Shown here: positions 52,669 to 60,920 of the stretch, piece after piece | How positions within the stretch are numbered: the stretch's first letter is position 1 | Layout of the letters: each line of letters opens with the position of its first letter | Assembly: GCA_004297725.1 (NCBI GenBank) | Contig: SCUS01000133.1 | Span: 186,001 to 250,000, forward strand | DNA length: 64,000 bases | Direction: 5' to 3' | Source of the DNA: Myxococcaceae bacterium | GTDB taxonomy: Bacteria > Myxococcota_A > Polyangia > Polyangiales > Ga0077539 | Notes under the pieces: generated by a model | The model's database searches: none | Told to the model about the DNA's origin: nothing | The model's input: only the letters and a program-made list of their open reading frames with translations | Translations under genes and position numbers: made by a program

Positions 52669-53604
52669 TCAGACCGTCGCGAGGGTCACCGGGATCGTGA
52701 CGATCACCCGGGTGTAGACGCCAGGCCTGGTCCGCAGGCCGACGCTGCCTCCGAGGCGAGCGATGGCCGAGCGCACCACGTCGAGGCCCACGCCCCGCCC
52801 GGAGGTCGCGGTCACCTCCGTCCTCGTCGAGAACCCTGGCCGAAACAGCAACTCCAGGAGCTCCCGTTCGCCCATCGCCTCGGCGGCCGCCCGGCCGACC
52901 AGGCCCCGAGCGACCGACGCGCTCCTCACTGCCACCACGTCGATCCCGGCGCCGTCGTCCTCGACCTCCAGCGCCACGAGGCCGCTCGACTGCCACGCGC
53001 GGACGGTGATGGTCCCCTCGCGGCGCTTCCCCCGGGCGACCCGCTCGTCCGGCAGCTCGATGCCGTGGTCGACGGCGTTGCGCAGCACGTGCGCCAGCGG
53101 CCCGCCGAGCGCGTCCATCGGCAGCCCGTCGAGCGAGCTCGCCTCCCCGGTCACCACCAGCCGCACGTCCTTCGACAGCGCCCGCGAGAGCACTCGCACC
53201 TCCCGATCCATGCGCTCGAAGGCCAGCATCCGCCCGGCCTCCCCAGCGAGCGGCTCGACCCGCTCTCCGGCCGCAAGGAGGTGTCGCCCGAGCGCCGCGG
53301 TCGAGTCGAGCAGGAGGGCGTGCGTATCAGCGTCGAGGTCCACCCGACCGGAGCCCAGCGCGTCGAGGAGGTCTTCGAGCGCGTGCGCGAGGCCCGCCAC
53401 GGCGTCGAGGGCGCAGAACCCGGCGAGGCCCTTGAGGGAGTGCACCGCGCGGAAGAGCTCGCTCAGGTGCTCGGCGTCCGCGGGGCGCCGCAGGTCCGCC
53501 CCCACGAGGGCCGCCACGTGACGCTCGGCGGCGTCGAGGAGGTCCTGCGCCTCGGCGAGGAGCTGGTGCCGAGCGCTCGCTCCGAACGGAGAGGCCTCAT
53601 CCAT
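52669..53604 (-). CDS. CheA-like histidine kinase lacking the CheW-like domain
   Basis: A 311-residue protein: N-terminal HPt domain with H55 (FRAVHSLKGLAGF), a shortened dimerisation region, and an ATPase domain with N box HVLRNAVDHGIE, G1 EDDGAGID and G2 TSGRGVGLDVV. It stops at VTIPVTLATV, exactly where CheA proteins continue into the P5 CheW-like domain, so it cannot dock to chemoreceptor arrays in the standard way. The stop is clean and only 31 bases separate it from the TRAP gene, leaving no space for a lost P5. It may be a short HPt-kinase of another signalling pathway. 13 bases downstream of the DUF971 gene. Confidence 0.85.
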   Translation of the reverse strand: MDEASPFGASARHQLLAEAQDLLDAAERHVAALVGADLRRPADAEHLSELFRAVHSLKGLAGFCALDAVAGLAHALEDLLDALGSGRVDLDADTHALLLDSTAALGRHLLAAGERVEPLAGEAGRMLAFERMDREVRVLSRALSKDVRLVVTGEASSLDGLPMDALGGPLAHVLRNAVDHGIELPDERVARGKRREGTITVRAWQSSGLVALEVEDDGAGIDVVAVRSASVARGLVGRAAAEAMGERELLELLFRPGFSTRTEVTATSGRGVGLDVVRSAIARLGGSVGLRTRPGVYTRVIVTIPVTLATV

Positions 53605-53617
53605 CCGCGGAGCGCGC

Positions 53618-53980
53618 TCAGGTGGTGGAGCGAGGGATCGCAGGCCGCGGACCGACCGAGCCGCCCTCCGCCGCGGACAGCTCTCCGAGCCGGCGCAGGT
53701 AGCGGAAGGTGTAGAGCCCCGAGCCGTGCCCGTCGCCCCAGGTGAACTGCAGGGCGTACGAGCCCACCTCCTCGATGCCGTTGATCTCGGAGTTCTGCCC
53801 GGGGATGAAATTGATCTCGCCGGTGTGGCCCTGGCAGCCCGCGCAGGGGCAGTACCCGCGCACGAAGTCGTTGGGGAGCACGCTGGTGTGCCCGTCGGCC
53901 CAGTCGATCTCCAGCACCGTGGCGCCTCGGGGGGCGCGCACCATCGTCGGGGTCGTGGTCTTCGGGTCTGCGGTGGTCAT
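53618..53980 (-). CDS. DUF971 protein
   Basis: A 120-residue cytoplasmic protein of the DUF971 (GBBH-like) family: LEIDWADGHTSVLPNDFVRGYCPCAGCQG and ALQFTWGDGHGSGLYTFRYLRRL. The domain is found in iron-sulfur related proteins and gamma-butyrobetaine hydroxylase; the CPCAGC pair of cysteines may bind metal. Upstream of the CheA-like gene by 13 bases on the same strand. Confidence 0.85.
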   Translation of the reverse strand: MTTADPKTTTPTMVRAPRGATVLEIDWADGHTSVLPNDFVRGYCPCAGCQGHTGEINFIPGQNSEINGIEEVGSYALQFTWGDGHGSGLYTFRYLRRLGELSAAEGGSVGPRPAIPRSTT

Positions 53981-54028
53981 GGCGGAGTGGGCTGATAGCC
54001 CCCGCGCGGCGCGACCGCAAGGGTAGGC

Positions 54029-54043
54029 TTACGGGGCTGGTAA
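54029..54043. repeat. Recurring palindrome, N7 form, over the rlmE stop codon
   Basis: TTACGGGGCTGGTAA, spacing seven; the TTA is the rlmE stop codon (TAA on the coding strand). Confidence 0.5.
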
Positions 54044-54634
54044 AACCGGCGCGCGGTGGCCGAGGCCCACGAGGAAGATCTCGACGCTCTCCTTCCGGGA
54101 GGCCTCGGGCTTCATCACCTTCACGGACTCGAAGCGCTCCCGGAGGCGCTTGCGCACGTCCTCGAAATCGCTCCCCTGGAAGATCTTCGCGACGAAGTTT
54201 CCTCCGGGCTTGAGGGCGTGCGCGGCGATGGCCATGGCCCGGTCGACGAGCTCGGCGGAGAGCGCGGCGTCCGCGTCACGAACGCCGGTGGTGTGCGGCG
54301 CCATGTCCGACACCAGCAGGTCGAAGGGACCGAGCGCGCCGAAGGACTCCAGCGGCGCCTGCAGCACGTCGAGCTCGACCGCCTGCACGAAGGCAGGGAC
54401 CGTGACCCCGAGGGGGGTGAGGTCGACCGCGACGATGCGGCCCTTGGGGCCGACGCGCGAGCACATCCACTGGGTCCAGCTCCCGGGCGCGGCGCCCAGG
54501 TCGAGGACGTGGAGGCCCGGTCGCAGCAGCTTGCAGCGGCGGTCGATCTCTTCGAGCTTGTAGACGGAGCGGGCGGCGAAGCCCTCTTTGTGGGCCCTGG
54601 CGGTGTACGGATCTGGTTTACCGCCAGGCTTCAT
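54029..54634 (-). CDS. rlmE: 23S rRNA (uridine-2552-2'-O)-methyltransferase RlmE
   Basis: RlmE (FtsJ/RrmJ) methylates U2552 of 23S rRNA. The 201-residue protein shows the N-terminal HKEGFAARSVYKLEEID, SAM motif VLDLGAAPGSWTQW, acidic LLVSDMAPHTTG with the catalytic Asp, and AKIFQGSDFEDV with the catalytic Lys. Length is normal. It follows rplC by 12 bases. The stop codon overlaps an N7 version of the recurring palindrome (54029-54043). Confidence 0.94.
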   Translation of the reverse strand: MKPGGKPDPYTARAHKEGFAARSVYKLEEIDRRCKLLRPGLHVLDLGAAPGSWTQWMCSRVGPKGRIVAVDLTPLGVTVPAFVQAVELDVLQAPLESFGALGPFDLLVSDMAPHTTGVRDADAALSAELVDRAMAIAAHALKPGGNFVAKIFQGSDFEDVRKRLRERFESVKVMKPEASRKESVEIFLVGLGHRAPVLPAP

Positions 54635-54646
54635 GGGACGGACGGA

Positions 54647-55348
54647 TCAGGCGTGGCGGCCGTTCTTGATCGCGCCGCGCACCGTGACGATGCCCTCGGC
54701 AGCGCCCGGAACCGCGCCCTCGATGAGCACGAGGTTCTGGTCGGCGATGACGCGGACGACCTTGAGGTTCTGCATGGTCGAGCGGGTGTTGCCGTGCTGA
54801 CCGGGCATCTTCTTGCCCGGGAGGGTGCGACCCGGGGTCATGTTGGTGCCGATCGAGCCGCCGTGGCGGAAGTACTCGTGGGTACCGTGCGAGGAGACGA
54901 AGCCCGCGAAGTGGTGGCGGCGGATCACGCCCGAGAAGCCGCGGCCGATGGTCGTGCCGGAGACGTCGACGAACTGACCCTCCTTGAAGATGTCGGACGC
55001 CGTGAGGACGTCGCCCTCGTTGTACTTGGCGGCCTCTTCGGCGCTCAGGCGGATCTCCTTGAGCGTGCGGGGATAGACCTGGATGTCGTGGCCCTGCTTG
55101 TTCTTGATGGTGCGGGCGGGCGCCTTGCTCTTGTCAAAGTAGCCCTGGAGGGGCTTCGAGGTCAGCTTGGCGCGGCGCTCCCCGAAGGAGAGCTGAAGCG
55201 CGGTGTAGCCGTCCTTCTCCTCGGTGCGCTTGCGCACGACCACGCACGGACCAGCCTCGACGACGGTCACGCGGGCGACGTTGCCGCTCGCATCGAAGAC
55301 CTGCGTAAACCCGAGCTTCTTACCAATCAAACCAGGAAGAGTGTTCAT
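54647..55348 (-). CDS. rplC: 50S ribosomal protein L3
   Basis: L3 is an early-assembly protein of the large ribosomal subunit. The 233-residue sequence is clear: MNTLPGLIGKKLGFTQVFD, TKSKAPAR-type linker, VDVSGTTIGRGFSGVIRR, and the Gln-methylation region GGSIGTNMTPGRTLPGKKMPGQ. In most bacteria rplC sits in the S10 operon (rpsJ-rplC-rplD-); here it is followed only by rlmE. It has a strong upstream promoter and a normal leader of about 31 bases. Whether another L3 gene exists elsewhere cannot be seen. Confidence 0.97.
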   Translation of the reverse strand: MNTLPGLIGKKLGFTQVFDASGNVARVTVVEAGPCVVVRKRTEEKDGYTALQLSFGERRAKLTSKPLQGYFDKSKAPARTIKNKQGHDIQVYPRTLKEIRLSAEEAAKYNEGDVLTASDIFKEGQFVDVSGTTIGRGFSGVIRRHHFAGFVSSHGTHEYFRHGGSIGTNMTPGRTLPGKKMPGQHGNTRSTMQNLKVVRVIADQNLVLIEGAVPGAAEGIVTVRGAIKNGRHA

Positions 55349-55379
55349 GAGTTACCCTGTTAACCTTCGGAGGGCGCGG

Positions 55380-55407
55380 ACTATACGGAGATCGATCTTG
55401 CCGTCAA
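55380..55407 (-). promoter_or_regulatory. Strong sigma70 promoter of rplC
   Basis: Read leftward: TTGACG (55402-55407), 16-base spacer, TATAGT (55380-55385), about 31 bases to the rplC ATG. The best -10 seen in the window and with a true leader, unlike the near-leaderless promoters. Confidence 0.8.
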
Positions 55408-56345
55408 GACGCTCCCGCGACCGCAGGCAGCGGCACCACGGCGCGGCGAGTGACCACCGCGTCGCGCACGCTCCCGGTCACCGTCGCGCCGTCCCACACG
55501 ATCGCCCGCGACACCGTCGCGGAAGGGGCGATCAGGGCGCCCGAGCCGATCACCACCGGCGAGGAGAGCCCCGACCGGTCGACCCCTGACGGCGCGAAGA
55601 CCCCATCGGGGGAAGGCGTGACCCCGGCCCATCGCAGCGCCCCGGTGGCCAGCGCGAAGTTCACCGCCGCGTAGCTCTCGAGGGTGCCCAGATCGAACCA
55701 CGGCCCGTCGTCGAGCACCCCGGCGACGACCTCCCCCCGCGCGAGAAGGCGCCGCAGCGTGTGCCGCACCACGCAGCCCTCGGCGGGCAGGTCGTCGGCG
55801 ACGGAGCTCGACACCACGTAGACCCCGGTGAACACGCAGCGCCGGGTGGGCACCGCCGCCGGCGGCCCCTCGTCGAGGATGCGACGCACCCTCCCCCCGG
55901 CGTCGAGCTCGATGGCGCCGAGGGCGCTCGCGCGCGGATCATCACGCAGCACCATGGTCACCCGCGCCCCCAGCGCGCGGTGCAGCGCCATCGCCTGCGC
56001 GAGGTCGGGGCGCGCGAGCACGTCACCGTTGAACACCACGAACTCCTCGCCCAGGTGCGCGAGCGCGTTGCGGATGGCGCCGCCGGTGCCGAGGAGCGTC
56101 GGCTCACGCAGCACGGTGAGCGACGCGCCGCGGGCCGCGCAGAGCGGCGAGAGCGCGGGCTCGATCTGCTCGGCGAGGTGATGGGCGTTGGCCACCACGC
56201 GCCGCACCCCGGCCGCCGCGAGGTGGTCGACCGCGAAGGCCGCGAGCGGCCGGTCGAGCACGGGCACCAGGGGCTTCGGGCGCTCCTCGGTGAGGGGTCG
56301 CAGGCGGGTGCCGAGGCCGGCGCAGAGCAGCAACGCGTCCATCAT
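55404..56345 (-). CDS. Sugar-1-phosphate nucleotidyltransferase (NDP-sugar synthase)
   Basis: A 313-residue enzyme joining a sugar-1-phosphate to a nucleotide. The signature LCAGLGTRLRPLTEERPKPLVPV is complete, followed by TGGAIRNAL, FNGDVLA and FTGVYVVS, with a short left-handed beta-helix-like end. Related to GDP-mannose, MurNAc-1-P (MurU) and glucose-1-P transferases; the sugar is undefined. With the UDP-glucose dehydrogenase nearby it may feed polysaccharide synthesis. The 3' end touches the rplC -35. Confidence 0.88.
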   Translation of the reverse strand: MMDALLLCAGLGTRLRPLTEERPKPLVPVLDRPLAAFAVDHLAAAGVRRVVANAHHLAEQIEPALSPLCAARGASLTVLREPTLLGTGGAIRNALAHLGEEFVVFNGDVLARPDLAQAMALHRALGARVTMVLRDDPRASALGAIELDAGGRVRRILDEGPPAAVPTRRCVFTGVYVVSSSVADDLPAEGCVVRHTLRRLLARGEVVAGVLDDGPWFDLGTLESYAAVNFALATGALRWAGVTPSPDGVFAPSGVDRSGLSSPVVIGSGALIAPSATVSRAIVWDGATVTGSVRDAVVTRRAVVPLPAVAGAS

Positions 56346-56357
56346 CGGACGGAGGCT

Positions 56358-56373
56358 TTACCCGACCCCGAGG
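56358..56373. repeat. Possible half-site of the recurring palindrome
   Basis: TTACCCGACCCCGAGG keeps one arm only; it lies just upstream of the nucleotidyltransferase start. Weak. Confidence 0.25.
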
Positions 56374-56445
56374 GGATGCGGCGACATTCCTGCGCCCGGC
56401 AGTAGGTTGCGCGCGCGCCGGGTCGGCCACTATGTACCGCGGGCA

Positions 56446-57381
56446 GTGGGCAGCTCCGACCTCTCTCCGGGCCTCGTGATCGACGATCGCTGGGAGCTCC
56501 TCTCGGCCCTCGCGACCGGATCGAGCGGGGAGGTCTTCGCGTCGAGGGAGCGCTCCACCGGCCGTGAGGTGGCCATCAAGGTGATGCGCGCCGACCTCAT
56601 GGGCGACCCGGTGGCGGTGAAGCGCTTCGAGCGCGAGGCGCAGGCCACGGGCTCCATCCAGCACCCCAAGGTGGTGCGGGTCATCGGCCACGGGCACCAC
56701 CGGGGCCGCCCCTACCTCGCCATGGAACTCCTCCACGGCGAGACCCTCGAGGCCCGCCTCGGGCGCGGCCCCGTCCCCCGCGAGCGCTCCCTCGCCGTCA
56801 TCGCCCAGATCGCCGCCGCGCTCGACGCCGCGCACGACGCCGGGGTGATCCACCGGGACCTCAAGCCCGACAACGTCTTCCTGCTGGAGGGCGACGCGGT
56901 CGACGTGCGGGTGCTCGACTTCGGCTACGCCAAGCTCGCCGATCACCTCGTCGGCGACGGGAGCCTCACCGCCGCCAACGCCCTGCTGGGGACGCCCCTC
57001 TACATGGCCCCGGAGCAGGTGCAGGCCTCGCGCGAGGTCGACGCCCGGGCCGACCTCTGGTCCCTCGCGGTCATCGCCTACGAGCTCGTGGTCGGCAGGG
57101 CGCCCTTCCCCTCCACCACCATGGCCGACCTGTTCGTCGAGATCCTCGCGAGCCCCATTCCCCCGCCTTCCTCCATCGATCCGTCGCTCCCGCGGGGCCT
57201 CGACGCCTGGGCGGCCCGCGCCCTCGCCCGCGCGCGTGACGATCGCTTCCCGAGCGCGACCGCCCTCGCCCGGTCGCTGGCCGACGCGGCGCGGCCGGAG
57301 CGCAGGCGTTATGGGCCGCTGGTGGCGCTGATCGCCCTGGCGCTGATCGCCCTCGCGCTTGCGGTCGCCCGAGCGCGATGA
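56446..57381 (+). CDS. PknB-type Ser/Thr protein kinase with C-terminal membrane helix
   Basis: A 311-residue Hanks-type kinase: Lys in VAIKVM, catalytic loop HRDLKPDN, DFGYAKL (DFG), activation loop GTPLYMAPEQ, then one membrane helix (YGPLVALIALALIALALAV) right at the C-terminus with almost nothing beyond. The glycine-rich loop reads GSSGEVF. The kinase therefore faces the cytoplasm without an external sensor. The chosen start is GTG at 56446; a TATGTA lies 10-16 bases upstream, consistent with a near-leaderless mRNA. Confidence 0.92.
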   Translation: MGSSDLSPGLVIDDRWELLSALATGSSGEVFASRERSTGREVAIKVMRADLMGDPVAVKRFEREAQATGSIQHPKVVRVIGHGHHRGRPYLAMELLHGETLEARLGRGPVPRERSLAVIAQIAAALDAAHDAGVIHRDLKPDNVFLLEGDAVDVRVLDFGYAKLADHLVGDGSLTAANALLGTPLYMAPEQVQASREVDARADLWSLAVIAYELVVGRAPFPSTTMADLFVEILASPIPPPSSIDPSLPRGLDAWAARALARARDDRFPSATALARSLADAARPERRRYGPLVALIALALIALALAVARAR

Positions 57382-57394
57382 TACCGGCGCGCTC

Positions 57395-58708
57395 ATGCGC
57401 ATCGTGGTCGTAGGTTCGGGTTACGTGGGCCTGGTCGCCGGGACGGGCTTCGCGGAGTTTGGCAACACCGTCGCGTGCATCGACAGCGATCGCGGGAAGA
57501 TCGACGCGCTCCTCGAGGGGCGCATCCCGATCTACGAGCCGGGCCTCGAGGAGCTGGTCCGCCGCAACGTCGCCGAGGAGCGCCTCTCCTTCGGCACCGA
57601 CCTCGCCGCCGCCATCGAGGACGCGGAGATGGTCTTCATCGCGGTGGGCACGCCCCCGAAGGAGGACGGCAGCGCCGACCTGAAGCACGTCCTGGCGGTC
57701 GCCGAGTCCCTGGCGGACGCGCTCCGCCGAGACACCGTGGTGGTGCTGAAGAGCACCGTCCCGGTAGGCACCAACGACCAGGTGCACGCGCTCTTCCTCG
57801 AGCGCGCGAAGGTGAAGGTCTCGGTCGTGTCGAACCCGGAGTTCCTGAAGGAGGGCGACGCGATCAACGACTTCCTGAAGCCCGACCGGGTGCTCCTCGG
57901 GGTGCGCGACGAGCCAGGCCGCGCAGCCATGCGTCGGCTCTACGCCCCGCTGCAGCTCAACCACGACCGGCTGCTCTTCGTCGACCCTCGCTCCGCGGAG
58001 ATGGCCAAGTACGTCGCCAACGCGATGCTGGCCACGCGCATCTCGTTCATGAACGACATCGCCAGGCTCTGCGAGGCCGTCGGCGCCGACGTGGGCGCCG
58101 TGCGCAAGGGCGTCGGCAGCGACCAGCGCATCGGGTCGAAGTTCCTCTTCCCGGGCGCGGGCTACGGCGGGAGCTGCTTCCCCAAGGACGTCTCGGCGCT
58201 CCTCCACCTCGCCGAGCGACACGACATCGACCTGTCGGTCGTGCGCGCGACCGAGGCCATCAACGCCCGCCAGAAGGCCCTCCTCTTCGAGAAGCTCTCC
58301 CGCCAGGTCGGCCCCCTCAAGGACCTCCGCATCGCCGTCTGGGGCCTCGCGTTCAAGCCCCGCACCGACGACGTCCGCGAGGCGCCCGCGCTGCAGCTCA
58401 TCGAGCAGCTCATCGAGGCCGGCGCCGAGGTGCGCGTGCACGACCCGGCCGCGCGCGCCACCGCCCGGGCCGCCCTCGGCGAGCTCGCGCACCGCGTGAT
58501 CTTCGTCGAGCACCCCTACGACGCCACCGTCGGCGCCGACGCGCTGGTGCTGGTCACCGAGTGGCAGGAGTACCGCTCGCCGGACTTCCAGCGCCTCTCC
58601 GCGCAGATGCGCCGCAAGCTCCTCATCGACGGCAGAAACGTGTGGTCGGCGCTCGAGCCCGAGACCCTCGGCTTTACCTACGAGGGTATTGGCCTGGGAC
58701 GGCGCTAG
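57395..58708 (+). CDS. ugd: UDP-glucose 6-dehydrogenase
   Basis: A 437-residue NAD-dependent enzyme oxidising UDP-glucose to UDP-glucuronate, a precursor for acidic exopolysaccharides. The sequence has GSGYVGLVAGTGFAEFGN (NAD motif), STVPVGTND, SNPEFLKEGDAINDF, catalytic Cys in GAGYGGSCFPKD (about residue 260), and GLAFKPRTDDVREAPAL. ATG at 57395 starts MRIVVVGSGYVG. The 3' end contains a copy of the palindrome (58674-58689) using the codons TTT, GGT and ATT. Confidence 0.96.
   Translation: MRIVVVGSGYVGLVAGTGFAEFGNTVACIDSDRGKIDALLEGRIPIYEPGLEELVRRNVAEERLSFGTDLAAAIEDAEMVFIAVGTPPKEDGSADLKHVLAVAESLADALRRDTVVVLKSTVPVGTNDQVHALFLERAKVKVSVVSNPEFLKEGDAINDFLKPDRVLLGVRDEPGRAAMRRLYAPLQLNHDRLLFVDPRSAEMAKYVANAMLATRISFMNDIARLCEAVGADVGAVRKGVGSDQRIGSKFLFPGAGYGGSCFPKDVSALLHLAERHDIDLSVVRATEAINARQKALLFEKLSRQVGPLKDLRIAVWGLAFKPRTDDVREAPALQLIEQLIEAGAEVRVHDPAARATARAALGELAHRVIFVEHPYDATVGADALVLVTEWQEYRSPDFQRLSAQMRRKLLIDGRNVWSALEPETLGFTYEGIGLGRR
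58674..58689. repeat. Recurring palindrome TTAC-N8-GTAT
   Basis: TTACCTACGAGGGTAT at the 3' end of ugd; codons TTT-ACC-TAC-GAG-GGT-ATT. Confidence 0.7.
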
Positions 58709-58764
58709 CCCGGGCCGTGTGGTAGGTTCCCCGACGTTCGATCGGCTGAAGGAGGTACAGGGCC

Positions 58765-58956
58765 ATGGCGACTGCGCGCGAAGAGAAGAACAAGGAAGCC
58801 GTGAAGAAGGGCATCGTCGCCGCGGCGACTGCGGCGGGCTCCGTGGCGGTCATCGTGGCGGGCGCGCCGGTGGCTGGCGCCGTCGGCCTCGGTGTCAGCG
58901 CAGTGCTCGGCTATCGCTGGGTGAAGTACCGCATCGACAACTCCATCCGCTTCTGA
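58765..58956 (+). CDS. Small glycine-rich membrane protein
   Basis: A 63-residue protein: charged N-terminus (ATAREEKNKEAVKK), a Gly/Ala/Val hydrophobic helix with GxxxG-like spacing (AGSVAVIVAGAPVAGAVGLGVSAVLGY) and a short basic end. It has one of the clearest Shine-Dalgarno sequences in the window (AAGGAGGT about nine bases upstream of the ATG), strong evidence of translation. Function unknown. Confidence 0.8.
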   Translation: MATAREEKNKEAVKKGIVAAATAAGSVAVIVAGAPVAGAVGLGVSAVLGYRWVKYRIDNSIRF

Positions 58957-58996
58957 CCCCATCCTCGAAGCACCTGCGCGGGGCGCCAGAGTCGCC

Positions 58997-59025
58997 TTGA
59001 CCCTCGCGAAGCGTGCGTGTAACCG
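58997..59025 (+). promoter_or_regulatory. Sigma70-type promoter of the OmpH/Skp gene
   Basis: TTGACC, 17-base spacer, TAACCG, 11 bases, ATG at 59037. The -10 overlaps an upstream in-frame start codon (59013), which argues for the downstream ATG. Confidence 0.5.
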
Positions 59026-59036
59026 TCGCGCGCCCT

Positions 59037-59711
59037 ATGAGTGCCCCCGCGCGATCCGGCTCCGGTTTGTCCCTTGCGAAAGAACGTTCCCGCGGCCGCT
59101 GGATGGCGGTGCTGGTCGCGCTCATGCTCGCGGTCGCGGCCCCGAAGCTCTACGCGCAGGTGCGCCTCGCGGTGGTCGACATGCAGCGCGCCATCCTCGA
59201 GACCGAGGAGGGCCGCCGCGCCAAGAACCAGTTGAAGAAGCTCTTCGAGTCCCGCCAGGAGCAGCTCAACGGCCGCCAGGAGCAGCTCAAGCGGCTCAAG
59301 GCCGACCTCGAGAAGCAGGAGCGGGTGCTCTCTCGCGACGCGCTGCAGAAGCGCATGAGCGAGTACCAGGAGCAGCTGGTCAGCCTGCAGAAGAACTACA
59401 TGGAATACCAGCAGGAGCTGGCCCAGCGTGAGGCCGAGCTCACCAAGCAGATCCTGGTGAACCTCCAAGGGGTCGTGCGGCAGATCGGCACTGCCGAGGG
59501 TTACACCGCGATCTTCGACCAGAGCGGCATCGTCTGGGCGCCCACGCACATCGACCTCACCGACCGGGTGATCGCGGAGTTCAACCGCGCGCACCCGCCG
59601 ACGAGCGAAGCGGCCCCGGCTGCCGGTGACGCAGGCGCCCGCCCGGCGCGGCCCGCCGCCGGTCGACCGGCCGGGGCCGGCACCAACCCGCACCCGCGCG
59701 GACAGCAGTGA
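59037..59711 (+). CDS. OmpH/Skp-family periplasmic chaperone
   Basis: A 224-residue exported protein with a signal peptide (VLVALMLAVAAPKLYAQ), then the OmpH pattern: VRLAVVDMQRAILETEEGRRAKNQLKKLFESRQEQL, a long coiled coil (EQLKRLKADLEKQERVLSRDALQKRMSEYQEQL) and a C-terminal beta strand (GYTAIFDQSGIVWAPTHIDLTDRVI). Skp/OmpH chaperones hold unfolded outer membrane proteins. The extra Ala/Pro/Gly-rich tail after residue 190 is unusual. Start chosen by the promoter position. Confidence 0.9.
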   Translation: MSAPARSGSGLSLAKERSRGRWMAVLVALMLAVAAPKLYAQVRLAVVDMQRAILETEEGRRAKNQLKKLFESRQEQLNGRQEQLKRLKADLEKQERVLSRDALQKRMSEYQEQLVSLQKNYMEYQQELAQREAELTKQILVNLQGVVRQIGTAEGYTAIFDQSGIVWAPTHIDLTDRVIAEFNRAHPPTSEAAPAAGDAGARPARPAAGRPAGAGTNPHPRGQQ

Positions 59712-59763
59712 GCGATCGCACGTAGCGACGATGGTTTCCCTTTCACCCAATGGAGAACGTTTG

Positions 59764-60333
59764 ATGAACCGATGGATCGTGGCTGCGCTTTGCAGCTCGT
59801 TGGTGGTCGGCTGTGGCGCCTCGAATGACACGCCGATCGTGGCGGCCGACAGCGGCACGGCCGGCGGCGCCGACACCGGCTCGCCGGTCGACACGGGCGC
59901 CTCGACCGATCGCGGGAGCGCGACCACCGACCGCGGGGCGACCACCGACCGCGGGAGCGCGACCACCGACACCGGCTCGGCGAGCCAGTTCGGTACTTGC
60001 GGAGAGAGCCTGCACACCGCGCTCTGTACCTGCGGCAACAACGCGATGTGCCAGCAGACCGCCTTGCAGAACGCGCTGCAGCGCAGCTCCACCTGCGCGA
60101 GTTGCTACCAGACGGCCCTCGCAGGGTGCTGCCCGACCGAGATCATGGCGACCCAGACCTGCGCCCAGGACAACGGCTGCATGGATCAGGCATGCCTTCA
60201 GGCGATGTGCGCGACGCAGCTCCGTGCGGCGGACGCCTGCCTGCAGACGGCGCAGATGTCCAACGCTACCTGCCAGGGCTTCTTCCGTCGCTGCCTCGGG
60301 GAAGACTTCCCCGCGCTCCAGTGCGGCGGCTGA
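59764..60333 (+). CDS. Cys-rich lipoprotein with Ser/Thr/Asp linker
   Basis: A 189-residue lipoprotein (lipobox VVGC) with a repeated linker (TDRGSATTDRGATTDRGSATTDTG) and a Cys-rich domain of about 120 residues with some 17 cysteines (CTCGNNAMCQQTALQNALQ, CASCYQTALAGCC, CMDQACLQAMC). Good ribosome site (GGAGA eight bases before the ATG). Function unknown; resembles the Cys-rich exported protein at 41819-42346 in style rather than clear sequence. Confidence 0.75.
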   Translation: MNRWIVAALCSSLVVGCGASNDTPIVAADSGTAGGADTGSPVDTGASTDRGSATTDRGATTDRGSATTDTGSASQFGTCGESLHTALCTCGNNAMCQQTALQNALQRSSTCASCYQTALAGCCPTEIMATQTCAQDNGCMDQACLQAMCATQLRAADACLQTAQMSNATCQGFFRRCLGEDFPALQCGG

Positions 60334-60375
60334 GCCCCTGATCGCTCCCCTCCCCCCTTCCATCACCACACCCTT

Positions 60376-60389
60376 CGGTCCCGCGACCG
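60376..60389. terminator. Short hairpin between convergent genes
   Basis: CGGTC-CCGC-GACCG lies in the 74-base gap between the Cys-rich lipoprotein and the gamma-carbonic anhydrase gene. The stem is only 5 bp and there is no T-run, so it is a weak candidate. Confidence 0.25.
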
Positions 60390-60407
60390 GGCGCCTCGGA
60401 GCGCCGG

Positions 60408-60920
60408 TCAGCGGTGGCGTGCGGACAGGTCGACGTAGGCCATCCAGCCCTCGCGGATCATCGCCCGGTCGCCGTCGTTGAGCCGGCGGACCTTCTTCGC
60501 AGGGCTCCCCAGGTAGAGCCACCCCGACTCCAGCCGCGAGCGCGGCGTCACCAGCGAGCCCGCGCCGAGGACCACGTCGGTCTCGATCACCGCCAGGTCG
60601 AGCACGATCGACCCCATGCCCACGAGCACCCGGTCGCCGATCGTGCAGCCGTGAAGGATCACCCGGTGACCGACGGTCACCTCCTCGCCCAGGGTGGTCG
60701 ACGAGAGCCCGGTGGTGCCGTGCACCATCGAGAGGTCCTGCACGTTGCTGCGCGCCCCGATGCGAATGGGCGCCACGTCGCCGCGTAGCACTGCGCCGTA
60801 CCAGATCGAGCTCCCAGGGCCGAGCACCACGTCCCCGATCACCGCGGCCGTCTCCGCCACGAAGGCGCCTTCGCCGAGCGTCGGCGTGACGCCCTCGAAG
60901 GCCCGCACCACGCCGCTCAC
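60408..60920 (-). CDS. Gamma-class carbonic anhydrase family protein
   Basis: A 170-residue left-handed beta-helix protein (PaaY/YrdA/CaiE type). The hexapeptide ladder is clear (FVAETAAVIGDVVLGPGSSIWYGAVLRGDVAPIRIGARSNVQD) and the three zinc histidines H67 (MVHG), H85 (VGHR) and H90 (ILHG) are present. Activity as a true CO2 hydratase cannot be judged, since many members are inactive. GTG start overlaps the miaB stop (GTGA). Confidence 0.88.
   Translation of the reverse strand: MSGVVRAFEGVTPTLGEGAFVAETAAVIGDVVLGPGSSIWYGAVLRGDVAPIRIGARSNVQDLSMVHGTTGLSSTTLGEEVTVGHRVILHGCTIGDRVLVGMGSIVLDLAVIETDVVLGAGSLVTPRSRLESGWLYLGSPAKKVRRLNDGDRAMIREGWMAYVDLSARHR

Noticed and set aside
55351..55366. TTACCCTGTTAACC before rplC as a palindrome copy
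   Set aside because: Arms do not align at 7-8 bases; it is simply the AT-richer rplC leader.
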